In this document: positions 1 through 9,772 of the stretch, one piece after another
How the letters are laid out: the number at the start of each line of letters is the position of its first letter
Numbering within the stretch: position 1 is the first letter of the stretch
NCBI GenBank assembly: GCA_020445745.1
Contig: JAGRGB010000029.1
Span: 1 to 64,000, forward strand
Direction: 5' to 3'
Origin: Rhodocyclaceae bacterium
GTDB lineage: Bacteria > Pseudomonadota > Gammaproteobacteria > Burkholderiales > Rhodocyclaceae
Length of the DNA: 64,000 nt
Notes under the pieces: generated by a model
Database searches by the model: none
The model's input: the letters and a program-made list of their open reading frames with translations, nothing else
What the model was told of the DNA's origin: nothing
Made by a program: the position numbers and the translations under genes

Positions 1-1646
1 AGGGCGGCGTTGCCGCGTCTCTCGGCAATTCCACCGAGGACAACTGGCACTGGCACATGTACGACACCGTCAAGGGGTCGGACTGGCTGGGCGACCAGGA
101 CGCCATCGAGTTCATGTGCCGCAAGGCCAACGAGGTCGTGGTCGAGCTCGAGCACTACGGCATGCCCTTCGATCGCACCGACGACGGCAAGATCTACCAG
201 CGCCCCTTCGGCGGCCACTCGATGAACTACGGCCAGGCGCCGGTGATGCGCTCGTGCGCCGCGGCCGACCGTACCGGCCACGCGATGCTGCATGCGCTCT
301 ACCAGCGCAACGTGCGGGCCAACACCCAGTTCTTCGTCGAATGGATGGCCCTCGACCTGATCCGCAATGCCGATGGCGACGTGCTCGGCGTGACCGCCCT
401 CGAGATGGAGACCGGCGAGATCTCGATCTTCCATTCGCGCGCGACGATCTTCGCGACCGGTGGTGCCGGCCGCATCTACTACAGTTCGACCAACGCCTTC
501 ATCAACACCGGCGACGGCGTCGGCATGGCCGCGCGCTCGGGCATTCCGCTCGAGGACATGGAATTCTGGCAGTTCCACCCGACCGGCGTGGCCGGTGCCG
601 GCGTGCTGATCACCGAGGGCGTGCGTGGCGAGGGCGGCATCCTGCGCAACGATGCCGGCGAGCGCTTCATGGAGCGCTACGCGCCGAACCTCAAGGATCT
701 CGCCTCCCGCGACGTGGTGTCGCGTGCGATGACCACCGAGATCAACGAGGGTCGCGGCTGCGGACCGGACAAGGACCACGTGCTGCTGGACATCACCCAC
801 CTGTCGCCCGAGACGATCCTGAAGCGCCTGCCGGGCATTCGCGAGATCTCGATCCAGTTCGCCGGGGTGGACCCGATCAAGGCGCCGATTCCGGTGGTGC
901 CGACCTGCCACTACCAGATGGGCGGCATCCCCACCAACTACCGTGGCCAGGTGGTGATCCCGAAGGACGGCGACGCCAATGCGCCGGTGGCCGGCTTCTA
1001 CGCCGCCGGCGAGTGCGCCTGCGCATCGGTGCACGGCGCCAACCGGCTGGGCACCAACTCGCTGCTCGACCTGCTGGTATTCGGCAAGTCCGCCGGCGAG
1101 ACCGTGGTCGAGGATTTCCGCTCCGGAGCGCTGTCGCTCAAGGCACTGCCCGACGACGCGGCCGACGTGTCGCTGGCCCGGATCGCCCGCCTCGAGGGCC
1201 AGAAGGACGGCGAGAACGTGCACGAAGTGCGCCTCGACATGCAGCGCACGATGCAGAAGCATGCCGGTGTGTTCCGTTTCGACAATCTGCTGCGCGAAGG
1301 CGTCGAAGCCATCAAGGGGGTCGCCGAGCGTGCCAAGGCCACCGAAATCGGCGACAAGTCGCAGGTCTGGAACACCGCCCGCGTCGAGGCGCTGGAACTC
1401 GACAACCTGATCGAGGTGGCCAAGGCGACGATGATCTCGGCCGAGGCACGCAAGGAATCGCGGGGCGCCCACGTGCGCGACGATGCACCGGACACGCCGG
1501 AGCACCCGAACGGCCGCAACGACGAGGTATGGCTCAAGCACACGCTGTGGTACAGCGCGGACAACCACCTCGATTACAAGCCGGTGAACTTGAAGCCGCT
1601 TTCGCCGAATGTCGAGCCGATCGCGCTCGCCAAGCGCACCTACTGA
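1..1646 (+). CDS. sdhA: Succinate dehydrogenase flavoprotein subunit (5' truncated by the window)
   Basis: Flavoprotein of succinate dehydrogenase (complex II), which oxidises succinate to fumarate and passes electrons to the SdhB iron-sulfur subunit at the inner membrane. The frame is open from base 3 with no start, so the N-terminus, including the first FAD-binding segment, lies outside; 547 residues are visible against about 590 for the family. Recognisable blocks are the substrate-site FHPTG and LITEGVRGEGG, the SRDVVSRAM segment, HYQMGG, and NRLGTNSLLD near the FAD. The C-terminus ends normally in TGA at 1644-1646. sdhB follows after 19 nt. The membrane-anchor genes sdhC/sdhD would be expected upstream but are not in view. 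Fumarate reductase is the alternative, but the sdhB-sdhE-gltA neighbours favour SdhA. Confidence 0.97.
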   Translation, partial: GGVAASLGNSTEDNWHWHMYDTVKGSDWLGDQDAIEFMCRKANEVVVELEHYGMPFDRTDDGKIYQRPFGGHSMNYGQAPVMRSCAAADRTGHAMLHALYQRNVRANTQFFVEWMALDLIRNADGDVLGVTALEMETGEISIFHSRATIFATGGAGRIYYSSTNAFINTGDGVGMAARSGIPLEDMEFWQFHPTGVAGAGVLITEGVRGEGGILRNDAGERFMERYAPNLKDLASRDVVSRAMTTEINEGRGCGPDKDHVLLDITHLSPETILKRLPGIREISIQFAGVDPIKAPIPVVPTCHYQMGGIPTNYRGQVVIPKDGDANAPVAGFYAAGECACASVHGANRLGTNSLLDLLVFGKSAGETVVEDFRSGALSLKALPDDAADVSLARIARLEGQKDGENVHEVRLDMQRTMQKHAGVFRFDNLLREGVEAIKGVAERAKATEIGDKSQVWNTARVEALELDNLIEVAKATMISAEARKESRGAHVRDDAPDTPEHPNGRNDEVWLKHTLWYSADNHLDYKPVNLKPLSPNVEPIALAKRTY

Positions 1647-1665
1647 TGCGACCGGAGAATTCCCA

Positions 1666-2376
1666 ATGAGCAAGCGAACCGTTCAATTCAAGATCTACCG
1701 TTACGATCCGGACAAGGACGACAAGCCCTACATGCAGGACATCTCGGTCGAGCTCGAGGCTTCCGACAAGAAGCTGCTCGACGCGCTGGTGCGGCTCAAG
1801 GTCAAGGATGACTCCCTGTCCTTCCGCCGCTCATGCCGTGAAGGCGTGTGCGGCTCCGATGCCATGAACATCAACGGCAAGAACGGCCTGGCCTGCCTCA
1901 CCGAGGTGGATGGGCTGCCGCAGCCGATCACGCTGCGGCCGTTGCCGGGGCTGCCGGTGGTACGCGATCTGATCGTCGACATGACGCAGTTCTTCAAGCA
2001 GTACCATTCGATCAAGCCCTACCTGATCAACAACGACCCCCCGCCCGAGCGCGAGCGGCTGCAGACGCCCGAGGATCGCGAGGAGCTCAATGGCCTGTAC
2101 GAGTGCATCCTGTGCGCGTGCTGCTCGACCAGTTGTCCGTCGTTCTGGTGGAATCCCGACAAGTTCGTCGGCCCGGCCGGCCTGCTGGCCGCCTATCGCT
2201 TCATCGCCGACACCCGCGACCAGGCCACCAACGACCGCCTCGACAACCTCGAGGATCCGTACCGGCTGTTCCGCTGCCATAGCATCATGAACTGCGTCGA
2301 CGTCTGTCCGAAGAGCCTCAACCCGACCCGGGCGATCGGCAAGATCAAGGACATGATGCTGCGCCGCGCGGTATGA
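1666..2376 (+). CDS. sdhB: Succinate dehydrogenase iron-sulfur subunit
   Basis: Electron-transfer subunit of complex II, 236 residues, a normal length. The plant-type [2Fe-2S] ligands are seen at C57, C62 and C77 (SCREGVCG...GLAC). The bacterial ferredoxin domain carries the [4Fe-4S] motif CILCACCSTSCP and the [3Fe-4S]/[4Fe-4S] motif CHSIMNCVDVCPKSLNP. The open frame extends upstream to 1609, but ATG at 1666 is chosen because it follows a GGAGAA ribosome site and gives the family N-terminus (MSKRTVQFKIYRY). The stop overlaps the sdhE start by 4 nt (ATGA), so translation is probably coupled. Confidence 0.97.
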   Translation: MSKRTVQFKIYRYDPDKDDKPYMQDISVELEASDKKLLDALVRLKVKDDSLSFRRSCREGVCGSDAMNINGKNGLACLTEVDGLPQPITLRPLPGLPVVRDLIVDMTQFFKQYHSIKPYLINNDPPPERERLQTPEDREELNGLYECILCACCSTSCPSFWWNPDKFVGPAGLLAAYRFIADTRDQATNDRLDNLEDPYRLFRCHSIMNCVDVCPKSLNPTRAIGKIKDMMLRRAV

Positions 2377-2609
2377 GCATCAACCGGGGACGCGTGCGCT
2401 GGCACTGCCGTCGGGCTCTGCTCGAGCTCGATCTGGTGTTCGCGCGCTTTCTCGACAAGCACTTCGATGATCTGAGCGAGGCGCAGTTGGCCGATCTGGC
2501 GGACCTGCTGCTGTGCGAGGACCACGATTTGTGGGCGATGGTGAATGGCAGAAAGCCATGCGAGAACGCCCGCTGGAGGGAGATGATCGGCCTGCTGCGT
2601 CAGACCTGA
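2373..2609 (+). CDS. sdhE: FAD assembly factor SdhE
   Basis: Small soluble protein (78 residues) of the SdhE/YgfY (Sdh5) family, which promotes covalent attachment of FAD to SdhA. The conserved RGR-x-RW-x-CRR segment occurs at the N-terminus, followed by the usual LELD...F and LLxCEDHDLWxMVxGRK blocks. Its ATG overlaps the sdhB stop (ATGA at 2373-2376). Its position directly after sdhB fits its job of maturing the flavoprotein encoded just upstream. About 60 nt separate it from gltA. Confidence 0.93.
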   Translation: MSINRGRVRWHCRRALLELDLVFARFLDKHFDDLSEAQLADLADLLLCEDHDLWAMVNGRKPCENARWREMIGLLRQT

Positions 2610-2671
2610 CGCCCGGGCCGGTTCTTTAACGCAATACACGAGAGTACACACGGGGAAAAAAGGGACGAACC

Positions 2672-3964
2672 ATGACGACACAACGCACCGCTACGCTTTC
2701 CGTGGATGGCAAGACCGTTGAATTTCCGGTGATGACCGGGGTTCACGGCAACGACGTAATCGACATTCGCACGCTGGGCGGCAAGACCGGCCTGTTCACG
2801 TATGACTCCGGCTTTCTCTCGACCGCGAGTTGCCAGTCCAGGATCACCTTCATCGATGGCGACAAGGGCGAGCTGCTGTACCGCGGCTATCCGATCGAGC
2901 AATTGGCGGAGAACTGCAGCTTCCTCGAGGTGGCGTACCTCCTGAAGAACGGCGAGCTGCCGAACGTCTCGGAGAAAGACGAGTTCGAGCGCACCATCAA
3001 GAACCACACGATGCTGCACGACCAGATCAGCAAGTTCTACTCGGGTTTCCGGCGCGACGCGCACCCGATGGCCGTCATGGTCGGCGTGGTCGGCGCGCTG
3101 TCGGCGTTCTACCACGAGGCGATGGATTTCTCCGACGCCGAGCATCGTGCGATCTCGTTCAACCGCCTGGTCGCCAAGCTGCCGACCATCGTGGCGATGG
3201 CCTACAAGTACAACATCGGCCAGCCGTTCATGTTCCCGCGCAACGACCTCGACTACACCTCGAACTTCATGCACATGATGTTCGGCACGCCGTGCGACGA
3301 GTTCAAGCCGAATCCGGTGCTGGTGCGGGCGCTGGACATCATCTTCACGCTGCACGCCGATCACGAGCAGAACGCCTCGACGTCGACCGTGCGCCTGGCC
3401 GGTTCGTCGGGTGCCAATCCGTTCGCGTGCATCTCGGCCGGCATCGCCTGCCTGTGGGGCCCGGCCCATGGTGGCGCCAACGAGGCCTGCCTGAACATGC
3501 TCGAGCAGATCGGCGACGTCAGCCGCGTCGGCGAGTACATCAAGCGTGCGAAGGATAAGAACGACAGCTTCAAGCTGATGGGCTTCGGCCACCGCGTCTA
3601 CAAGAACTTCGACCCGCGTGCCAAGCTGATGGGCAAGGTCTGCTCCGAAGTGCTCGGCGAGCTCGGCCTCGAAAACGACCGCCTGTTCAAGCTCGCCAAG
3701 GAGCTCGAGAAGATCGCGCTGGAAGACGAATATTTCGTCGAGAAGAAGCTCTACCCGAACGTCGATTTCTACTCCGGCATCGTCCAGAAGGCGCTCGGCA
3801 TCCCGACCTCGATGTTCACCTGCATCTTTGCGCTGGCCCGCACGGTGGGCTGGATGGTGCAGTGGGAGGAGATGATCACCGATCCGGAATACAAGATCGG
3901 TCGTCCCCGCCAGCTCTACGTCGGTGCCGCCAGCCGCGACGTCAAGCCGATCGACCAGCGCTAG
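2672..3964 (+). CDS. gltA: Citrate synthase
   Basis: Type II citrate synthase, 430 residues, condensing oxaloacetate and acetyl-CoA to citrate. The catalytic triad is visible: H266 in [11 protein letters not shown]307 in [14 protein letters not shown] and D365 in YPNVDFYSG. These are within three residues of the E. coli positions (264, 305, 362). The N-terminal extension before the all-helical core is typical of the hexameric, NADH-sensitive Gram-negative enzymes, although allosteric control cannot be proven from sequence. The start ATG follows an A/G-rich stretch (GGGAAAAAAGGGACG). It sits between the sdh genes and the 2-oxoglutarate dehydrogenase genes, a common betaproteobacterial arrangement. 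Confidence 0.98.
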   Translation: MTTQRTATLSVDGKTVEFPVMTGVHGNDVIDIRTLGGKTGLFTYDSGFLSTASCQSRITFIDGDKGELLYRGYPIEQLAENCSFLEVAYLLKNGELPNVSEKDEFERTIKNHTMLHDQISKFYSGFRRDAHPMAVMVGVVGALSAFYHEAMDFSDAEHRAISFNRLVAKLPTIVAMAYKYNIGQPFMFPRNDLDYTSNFMHMMFGTPCDEFKPNPVLVRALDIIFTLHADHEQNASTSTVRLAGSSGANPFACISAGIACLWGPAHGGANEACLNMLEQIGDVSRVGEYIKRAKDKNDSFKLMGFGHRVYKNFDPRAKLMGKVCSEVLGELGLENDRLFKLAKELEKIALEDEYFVEKKLYPNVDFYSGIVQKALGIPTSMFTCIFALARTVGWMVQWEEMITDPEYKIGRPRQLYVGAASRDVKPIDQR

Positions 3965-4004
3965 GAAGCGCGAGAGGGAGGGAGGCAACACAAAGACGAG
4001 GGAT

Positions 4005-4038
4005 TGCCGGGCGGACCCCTGCACGGGGCCGCCCGGCA
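4005..4038. other. GC-rich stem-loop between gltA and sucA
   Basis: A perfect 10-bp inverted repeat (TGCCGGGCGG at 4005-4014 with CCGCCCGGCA at 4029-4038) is extended inward by three more G-C pairs beyond a mismatch. It lies 41 nt after the gltA stop and has no T-run after it. It could be a weak or rho-assisted attenuator, an mRNA 3'-end stabiliser, or simply a product of high GC. What is seen is the palindrome; the role is inference. Confidence 0.5.
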
Positions 4039-4125
4039 GCGACTTGCGGTACAGACCAAAGTGTTGCCCGGCCGGGCCGATGGTCCCGGCGAACCAAAAT
4101 AACATATTGATCGCAGGTGACTTCC

Positions 4126-6948
4126 ATGATGAAGGAACTCTTCAGCAACTCCTATCTGTTCGGCAGCAACGCGCCGTTCGTGGAGGAGCTATACGAGGCC
4201 TACCTCGAGAATCCCGACGCCGTGTCGGGCGAGTGGCGGGCCTATTTCGACGGGCTGCAGAACGTGCCCGGCGCGGCCGAACGCGACGTCCCCCATTTCC
4301 CGGTGATCGGCGCCTTTGCCGAAATGGCCAAGCGTGGTCCGGTCAAGGTCGTCTCGGTCGGCGACGACAAGCGCCAGGTCAGCGTGCTGCAGTTGATCAA
4401 CGCCTATCGCTTTCTCGGCAACCGCTGGGCCCAGCTCGATCCGCTGAAGCGCCACGAGCGCCCGGAAGTGCATGAACTGGAGCCGTCGTACTACGGATTC
4501 ACCGAGGGCGACCTCAACGCCAAGTTCAACGTCGGTTCCTTCCACGGTTTTTCCGGCGACCACGCCACGCTGCGCGAGATCCTGGAAGCGCTGCGGCAGA
4601 CCTACTGCAGTTCGATCGGTGCCGAGTACATGTACATCACCGACGTCGCGCAGAAGCGCTGGATCCAGGCACGGCTCGAAGCGGTGCGCGGCCGCCCGGC
4701 CTACAGCGTCGACAACCGGAAGCACATACTCAAGCGCCTGACTGCCGCCGAGACGCTGGAGAAGTACCTGCACACCAAGTACGTCGGCCAGAAGCGCTTC
4801 TCGCTCGAGGGCGGCGAGTCGAGCATCGTCGCGATGGACGAACTGGTCAATACCGCCGGCAAGCTAGGCGTCCAGGAAGTGGTCATCGGCATGGCCCACC
4901 GCGGACGCCTGAACGTGCTGGTGAACACCCTCGGCAAGTCGCCGAAGATGCTGTTCGCCGAATTCGAGGGCAAGGGCAGCGTCGACCTGTCGGCCGGCGA
5001 CGTGAAGTACCACATGGGCTTCTCGTCCGATGTCATGACCCCGGGCGGCGCGGTGCACCTGACGCTGGCGTTCAACCCGTCCCACCTGGAAATCATCAAC
5101 CCGGTGGTCGCCGGGTCGGTCTATGCCCGACAGGTGCGGCGCAGCGACGACGAGAAGAAGCAGGTCCTGCCGGTGATCCTGCATGGCGACGCCGCGGTGA
5201 TCGGCCAGGGTGTGAACCAGGAGATGCTGAATTTCTCCCAGACCCGCGGCTACGGCACCGGCGGCACCGTGCATATCGTGGTCAATAACCAGATCGGCTT
5301 CACCACTTCCGATCCGCGCGACTACCGCTCGTCCCTCTATTGCACCGACATCTTCAAGATGGTCGAGGCGCCGATCTTCCACGTCAATGGCGACGATCCC
5401 GAGGCGGTCGCCTTCGTCACCAACCTGGCGATGGAGTTCCGCAACGAGTTCAAGAAGGACGTCGTCGTCGACCTGATCTGCTTCCGCAAGCTCGGTCACA
5501 ACGAGCAGGACGAGCCGATGGTCACCCAGCCGTTGATGTACCGGAAGATCAACGCCCATCCCGGCAGCCGCCGGGTCTATGCCGACCGGCTGGTCGCCGA
5601 GGGGGTGTGCACGGGGGAAGAGGTGGATCAGATGATCGCCGACTACCGTGCCGCGCTGGACGAGGGCGAGCTGCTCGAGCACCCCGCCTTGCCGGGCTAC
5701 AAGCCGCAGTTCGCGGTGGACTGGACGCCCTTCGTCAACCGCAAGTACACGGACAAGTGCGACACCACGGTACCGATGGCTGAACTGAAGCGTCTGGCAA
5801 CGGCGATCACGACCGTGCCCGACGGATTCAAGATGCACTCGCGGGTCAAGAAGATCATCGACGACCGTCGCAAGATGGGCGAGGGCGAAGTGCCGGTGGA
5901 CTGGGGCATGGGCGAGAACCTCGCCTATGCGTCGCTGCTGGTACAGGGCCTGGGCGTGCGGATCTCGGGCGAGGACGTCGGGCGCAGCACCTTCTTCCAT
6001 CGCCACGGCGTGCTCCATGACCAGAACCGGGAGCACTGGTCCGACGGTGCCTACATCCCGCTCAACCACATCGCCGAGGGCCAGGCCCCGTACCGCACCT
6101 TCGACTCGGTGTTGTCCGAGGAAGGGGTGCTGGCGTTCGAATACGGCTACTCGACCGCCGAACCGAACCAGCTGGTGGTCTGGGAGGGCCAGTTCGGCGA
6201 CTTCGCCAACGGTGCCCAGGTAGTCATCGACCAGTTCATCACGTCCGGCGAAGCCAAGTGGGGTCGCCAGTGCGGCCTCGTGATGCTGCTGCCGCACGGC
6301 TACGAAGGCCAGGGGCCGGAGCACTCCTCGGCGCGCCTGGAGCGCTACATGCAGCTGTGCGCAGAGATGAACGTCGAGGTCTGCGTGCCGACCACGCCGG
6401 GCCAGGTGTTCCACATGCTGCGCCGGCAGATGCTGCGCCAGCAGCGCAAGCCCCTGATCGTGATGACGCCGAAGTCGCTGCTGCGTCACAAGGAAGCGGT
6501 GTCGACCCTCGACGAGCTGGCCAAGGGGACCTTCCACACCGTGATCGGCGAGGTGGACGAGATCGACGCCAAGCAGGTCAAGCGGGTGGTGATGTGCTGC
6601 GGCAAGATCTACTACGAATTGCTGGCGCACCGCCGTGCCAACGACATCACCGACACGGCGATCATCCGCATCGAGCAGCTCTACCCGTTCCCGGCGGACG
6701 CCTTCGCCGAGGAACTGGGGAAATATCCGAACGCCAAGGAGCTCGTCTGGTGCCAGGAAGAGCCGCGCAATCAGGGCGTGTGGTACTGGCTGATCTCGCG
6801 GCACCACCTCGACAACGTTCTCGGCAAGCGCAAACTGCTGCTGGTCTCGCGGCCCGCCGCCGCGTCGCCTGCCGTCGGTTACTACGCGAAGCACAACATG
6901 CAACAGAAAGCCGTCGTCGAAAATGCATTCGGCGACATCAAGGCCTGA
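4126..6948 (+). CDS. sucA: 2-oxoglutarate dehydrogenase E1 component
   Basis: Thiamine-diphosphate-dependent E1 subunit of the 2-oxoglutarate dehydrogenase complex; it decarboxylates 2-oxoglutarate and succinylates the lipoyl group of SucB. Length is 940 residues (family about 930-950). The N-terminus (SNSYLFGSNAPFVEELYEAYLENPD) is the family E2/E3-contact helix. Conserved blocks include GMAHRGRLNVL, FNPSHLEIINPVV, the TPP-binding GDDPEAV...KLGHNEQDEP, and HGYEGQGPEHSSAR late in the protein. A GTG at 4117 opens the frame, but ATG 4126 (or 4129) is preferred because AGGTGA at 4115-4120 is then correctly spaced. sucB follows after 32 nt. Confidence 0.97.
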   Translation: MMKELFSNSYLFGSNAPFVEELYEAYLENPDAVSGEWRAYFDGLQNVPGAAERDVPHFPVIGAFAEMAKRGPVKVVSVGDDKRQVSVLQLINAYRFLGNRWAQLDPLKRHERPEVHELEPSYYGFTEGDLNAKFNVGSFHGFSGDHATLREILEALRQTYCSSIGAEYMYITDVAQKRWIQARLEAVRGRPAYSVDNRKHILKRLTAAETLEKYLHTKYVGQKRFSLEGGESSIVAMDELVNTAGKLGVQEVVIGMAHRGRLNVLVNTLGKSPKMLFAEFEGKGSVDLSAGDVKYHMGFSSDVMTPGGAVHLTLAFNPSHLEIINPVVAGSVYARQVRRSDDEKKQVLPVILHGDAAVIGQGVNQEMLNFSQTRGYGTGGTVHIVVNNQIGFTTSDPRDYRSSLYCTDIFKMVEAPIFHVNGDDPEAVAFVTNLAMEFRNEFKKDVVVDLICFRKLGHNEQDEPMVTQPLMYRKINAHPGSRRVYADRLVAEGVCTGEEVDQMIADYRAALDEGELLEHPALPGYKPQFAVDWTPFVNRKYTDKCDTTVPMAELKRLATAITTVPDGFKMHSRVKKIIDDRRKMGEGEVPVDWGMGENLAYASLLVQGLGVRISGEDVGRSTFFHRHGVLHDQNREHWSDGAYIPLNHIAEGQAPYRTFDSVLSEEGVLAFEYGYSTAEPNQLVVWEGQFGDFANGAQVVIDQFITSGEAKWGRQCGLVMLLPHGYEGQGPEHSSARLERYMQLCAEMNVEVCVPTTPGQVFHMLRRQMLRQQRKPLIVMTPKSLLRHKEAVSTLDELAKGTFHTVIGEVDEIDAKQVKRVVMCCGKIYYELLAHRRANDITDTAIIRIEQLYPFPADAFAEELGKYPNAKELVWCQEEPRNQGVWYWLISRHHLDNVLGKRKLLLVSRPAAASPAVGYYAKHNMQQKAVVENAFGDIKA

Positions 6949-6980
6949 GGTTCAGCTGAAATAAGGGATAGGGAGAAAAC

Positions 6981-8177
6981 ATGCTGATCGAAGTCAAAGT
7001 TCCGCAACTGTCCGAGTCGGTCTCGGAAGCCTCGCTGGTGAGCTGGCACAAGCAGCAGGGTGATGCCGTCACCCGCGACGAGAACCTGATCGATATCGAG
7101 ACCGACAAGGTCGTGCTCGAGACCCCGGCTCCGGCCGACGGTGTCCTCGTCGAGATCCTCATGGGCGATGGCGAAAGCGTGACCTCGGGTGACCTGATCG
7201 CCAAGATCGACACCGACGCCAAACCGGCCAAGGGCGCACCAGCTGCCGCCGAGAAGCCTGCCGAAGAGAAGAAGGCGGCGCCGGCAGCCGCTTCACCGGC
7301 GGCGGCCTCGGGCGCGAGCCCGGCGGCGCGCAAGATCCTCGACGAGAAGGGCATCGACGCGTCCGACGTCAAGGGCACCGGCCGTGGCGGCCGCGTCACC
7401 AAGGAAGACGCGGTGGCCGCGAAGGCTGCCGGCGCTGCCGCCGCTGCACCGGCGATGCCCCAGGTGGCCGCCGGCGAGCGCCCGGAGCAGCGCGTGCCGA
7501 TGACCCGCCTGCGCGCCCGCATTGCCGAGCGGCTGATCCAGTCGAAGAACGAGAACGCCATCCTGACCACCTTCAACGAGGTGAACATGGCGCCGGTGAT
7601 GGCGCTGCGCAAGCAGTATGGCGACAAGTTCGAGAAGGCCCACGGCGTGCGCCTCGGCTTCATGGGCTTCTTCGTCAAGGCCGCAGTCGCCGCCCTGAAG
7701 CGGTTCCCGATCCTCAATGCCTCGGTGGACGGCAACGACATCGTCTATCACGGTTACATCGACATCGGCATCGCGGTGGGTTCGCCGCGGGGCCTGGTGG
7801 TGCCGATCATCCGTGATGCCGATCAGCTGTCGATCGCCGACATCGAGAAGAAGATCGCCGAGTTCGGCGTCAAGGCCAAGGACGGCAAGATCTCGATCGA
7901 GGAACTCACCGGTGGCACCTTCTCGATCTCCAACGGCGGCGTGTTCGGCTCGATGATGTCGACACTGATCATCAACCCGCCGCAGTCGGCGATCCTGGGC
8001 ATCCATGCCACCAAGGATCGGGCGATGGTGGAGAACGGCCAGGTCGTCGTGCGCCCGATGAACTACTTGGCGATGTCCTACGATCACCGCATCATCGATG
8101 GCCGCGAAGCCGTGCTCGGCCTGGTGACGATGAAGGAAGCGCTGGAAGATCCGTCCCGCCTGATCCTCGACGTCTAA
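6981..8177 (+). CDS. sucB: Dihydrolipoyl succinyltransferase (2-oxoglutarate dehydrogenase E2)
   Basis: E2 core of the 2-oxoglutarate dehydrogenase complex, moving the succinyl group from lipoamide to CoA. Domain order in 398 residues: one lipoyl domain (about 1-77, lipoylated lysine K43 in [10 protein letters not shown]), an Ala/Pro-rich linker (about 78-110), the E1/E3-binding domain (about 112-150), a second Ala-rich linker, and the catalytic domain (about 170-398) with the active-site [14 protein letters not shown] single lipoyl domain is typical of SucB and argues against the pyruvate dehydrogenase E2, which often has two or three. A GGGAG ribosome site precedes the ATG. Confidence 0.97.
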   Translation: MLIEVKVPQLSESVSEASLVSWHKQQGDAVTRDENLIDIETDKVVLETPAPADGVLVEILMGDGESVTSGDLIAKIDTDAKPAKGAPAAAEKPAEEKKAAPAAASPAAASGASPAARKILDEKGIDASDVKGTGRGGRVTKEDAVAAKAAGAAAAAPAMPQVAAGERPEQRVPMTRLRARIAERLIQSKNENAILTTFNEVNMAPVMALRKQYGDKFEKAHGVRLGFMGFFVKAAVAALKRFPILNASVDGNDIVYHGYIDIGIAVGSPRGLVVPIIRDADQLSIADIEKKIAEFGVKAKDGKISIEELTGGTFSISNGGVFGSMMSTLIINPPQSAILGIHATKDRAMVENGQVVVRPMNYLAMSYDHRIIDGREAVLGLVTMKEALEDPSRLILDV

Positions 8178-8192
8178 GACCAACCGCACGCG

Positions 8193-8221
8193 TGCGCGGG
8201 TCGCCGCCGGCGACCCGCGCA
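8193..8221. other. 13-bp perfect hairpin in the sucB-lpdA spacer
   Basis: The 71-nt gap between sucB and lpdA holds a perfect 13-bp inverted repeat (TGCGCGGGTCGCC at 8193-8205 and its complement at 8209-8221) around a 3-nt loop. No T-run follows, so it is not a classical intrinsic terminator. In an operon such hairpins often protect the upstream message from 3' exonucleases and shift the E2:E3 ratio; that role is inferred here. Confidence 0.6.
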
Positions 8222-8248
8222 CCGGCCTATGCACCGGAGTGACAAACA

Positions 8249-9679
8249 ATGGCTGAAAAGCAATTCGACGTACTGGTGATCGGCGGTGGTCCGGGCGGCT
8301 ACGTGGCGGCGATCCGCGCTGCCCAGCTGGGCTTCAACACCGCCTGCGCCGAGTCCAATCCCTATGCCGACCCCAAGGGTGAACCGCGCCTTGGCGGTAC
8401 CTGCCTGAACGTGGGCTGCATACCGTCCAAGGCCCTGCTTCACACCTCGCATCTGTTCGAGGAGACCGAGCACGCCTTCCCGAGCCAGGGCATCAAGGTC
8501 AGCGGCAAGGTCAGTATCGACGTGCCGGCCATGGTCGAGCGCAAGTCCAAGGTGGTGGACCAGCTGACGATGGGCATCAAGGGCCTGTTCAAGAAGAACA
8601 AGGTGACCTTCCTGCCCGGCCACGGCAGCTTCGTCAGTGGCGGTGCCGACGGCTACAAGCTCAAGGTCGGCAAGGACACCGTCCAGGCCAAGCACGTGAT
8701 CATCGCCACCGGTTCGTCGCCGCGCCACCTGCCGAACATCCCGGTGGACAACAAGATTGTCTGCGACAACGTCGGCGCGCTCGATTTCGATGCGGTGCCG
8801 AAGAAGCTCGGCGTCATCGGCGCCGGAGTGATCGGCCTCGAGATGGGCTCGGTGTGGCGTCGCCTGGGTTCGGAAGTCACGGTGCTCGAAGCGCTGCCCG
8901 ACTTCCTCGGCTTCGCCGACAAGGACATCGCCAAGGAAGCGCTGAAGGTGTTCACCAAGCAGGGCCTGGACATCATCACCGGCATCAACATCACCGACGC
9001 CAAGGTCGGCAAGAAGGGCGTGTCGCTCACCTACACCGGCAAGGACGGCAAGGAAAACTCGCTCGAGGTCGACCGCCTGATCGTCTCGATCGGCCGCGTG
9101 CCGAACACCGACGGACTGGATCCCGCCGCGGTCGGTCTCGACATGGACGAGCGCGGCCAGATCCTGGTGGACGAGCACTGCGCGACCAACCTGCCCAACG
9201 TATATGCGGTGGGCGACGTGGTCCGTGGTCCGATGCTCGCCCACAAGGCGATGGAAGAGGGTGTGATGGTCGCCGAGATCATTGCCGGCCAGGCGGGCCA
9301 CTGCAATCTCGATACCGTGCCGGGCATCATCTACACCTCGCCGGAGATCGCCTGGGTCGGCAAGACCGAACAGCAGCTGAAGACCGACGGCATCGCCTAC
9401 AAGGTCGGCAAGATTCCGTTCCTCGCCAACGGGCGCGCGCTCGGCTCCGGCGACCCGACGGGCTTCGTCAAGATGCTCGCGTGCGCGGAGACCGATCGCA
9501 TCCTCGGCGTGCATATCATCGGCGCCAACGCCTCCGAGCTGATCTCCGAGGCGGTCGTCGCGATGGAGTTCAACGGCGCATCCGAGGATCTGGCGCGGAT
9601 CTGCCACGGCCACCCGACCCTGTCGGAGGTCGTGCACGAAGCTGCCCTGGCCTGCGACAAGCGCCCGCTGCACTTCTGA
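8249..9679 (+). CDS. lpdA: Dihydrolipoamide dehydrogenase (E3)
   Basis: FAD-dependent dihydrolipoyl dehydrogenase, 476 residues, which reoxidises the lipoyl groups of SucB and reduces NAD+. An N-terminal [10 protein letters not shown] dinucleotide fold is followed by the redox-active disulfide C52-LNVG-C57 in [16 protein letters not shown]. The NAD-binding fold is [13 protein letters not shown], the second FAD contact is [16 protein letters not shown], and the C-terminal dimer interface ends with the active-site HGHPTLSE. It is the last gene of the TCA block and is followed by a strong terminator. It may also serve other 2-oxo acid dehydrogenases. Confidence 0.97.
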   Translation: MAEKQFDVLVIGGGPGGYVAAIRAAQLGFNTACAESNPYADPKGEPRLGGTCLNVGCIPSKALLHTSHLFEETEHAFPSQGIKVSGKVSIDVPAMVERKSKVVDQLTMGIKGLFKKNKVTFLPGHGSFVSGGADGYKLKVGKDTVQAKHVIIATGSSPRHLPNIPVDNKIVCDNVGALDFDAVPKKLGVIGAGVIGLEMGSVWRRLGSEVTVLEALPDFLGFADKDIAKEALKVFTKQGLDIITGINITDAKVGKKGVSLTYTGKDGKENSLEVDRLIVSIGRVPNTDGLDPAAVGLDMDERGQILVDEHCATNLPNVYAVGDVVRGPMLAHKAMEEGVMVAEIIAGQAGHCNLDTVPGIIYTSPEIAWVGKTEQQLKTDGIAYKVGKIPFLANGRALGSGDPTGFVKMLACAETDRILGVHIIGANASELISEAVVAMEFNGASEDLARICHGHPTLSEVVHEAALACDKRPLHF

Positions 9680-9696
9680 GGCGGTCTGTCAGAATC

Positions 9697-9735
9697 ACGG
9701 GCAAGGGGCGGATTCGCTTCTTGCCCGTTTTTTTT
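9697..9735 (+). terminator. Rho-independent terminator after lpdA
   Basis: ACGGGCAAG (9697-9705) pairs with CTTGCCCGT (9720-9728). The stem continues inward through two G-U pairs and GCG/CGC to a GATT loop, giving 14 pairs in total. A run of eight T (9728-9735) follows. It lies 17 nt past the lpdA stop and separates the TCA block from zapE. Confidence 0.93.
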
Positions 9736-9772
9736 CGACCATGCGAAAGAGCCCATAGACGAAGGTTCCGAA

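Noticed and set aside
1609..1665. Upstream extension of sdhB
   Set aside because: The extra residues are not family-like and overlap the end of sdhA; the ATG at 1666 has a ribosome site and the proper N-terminus.
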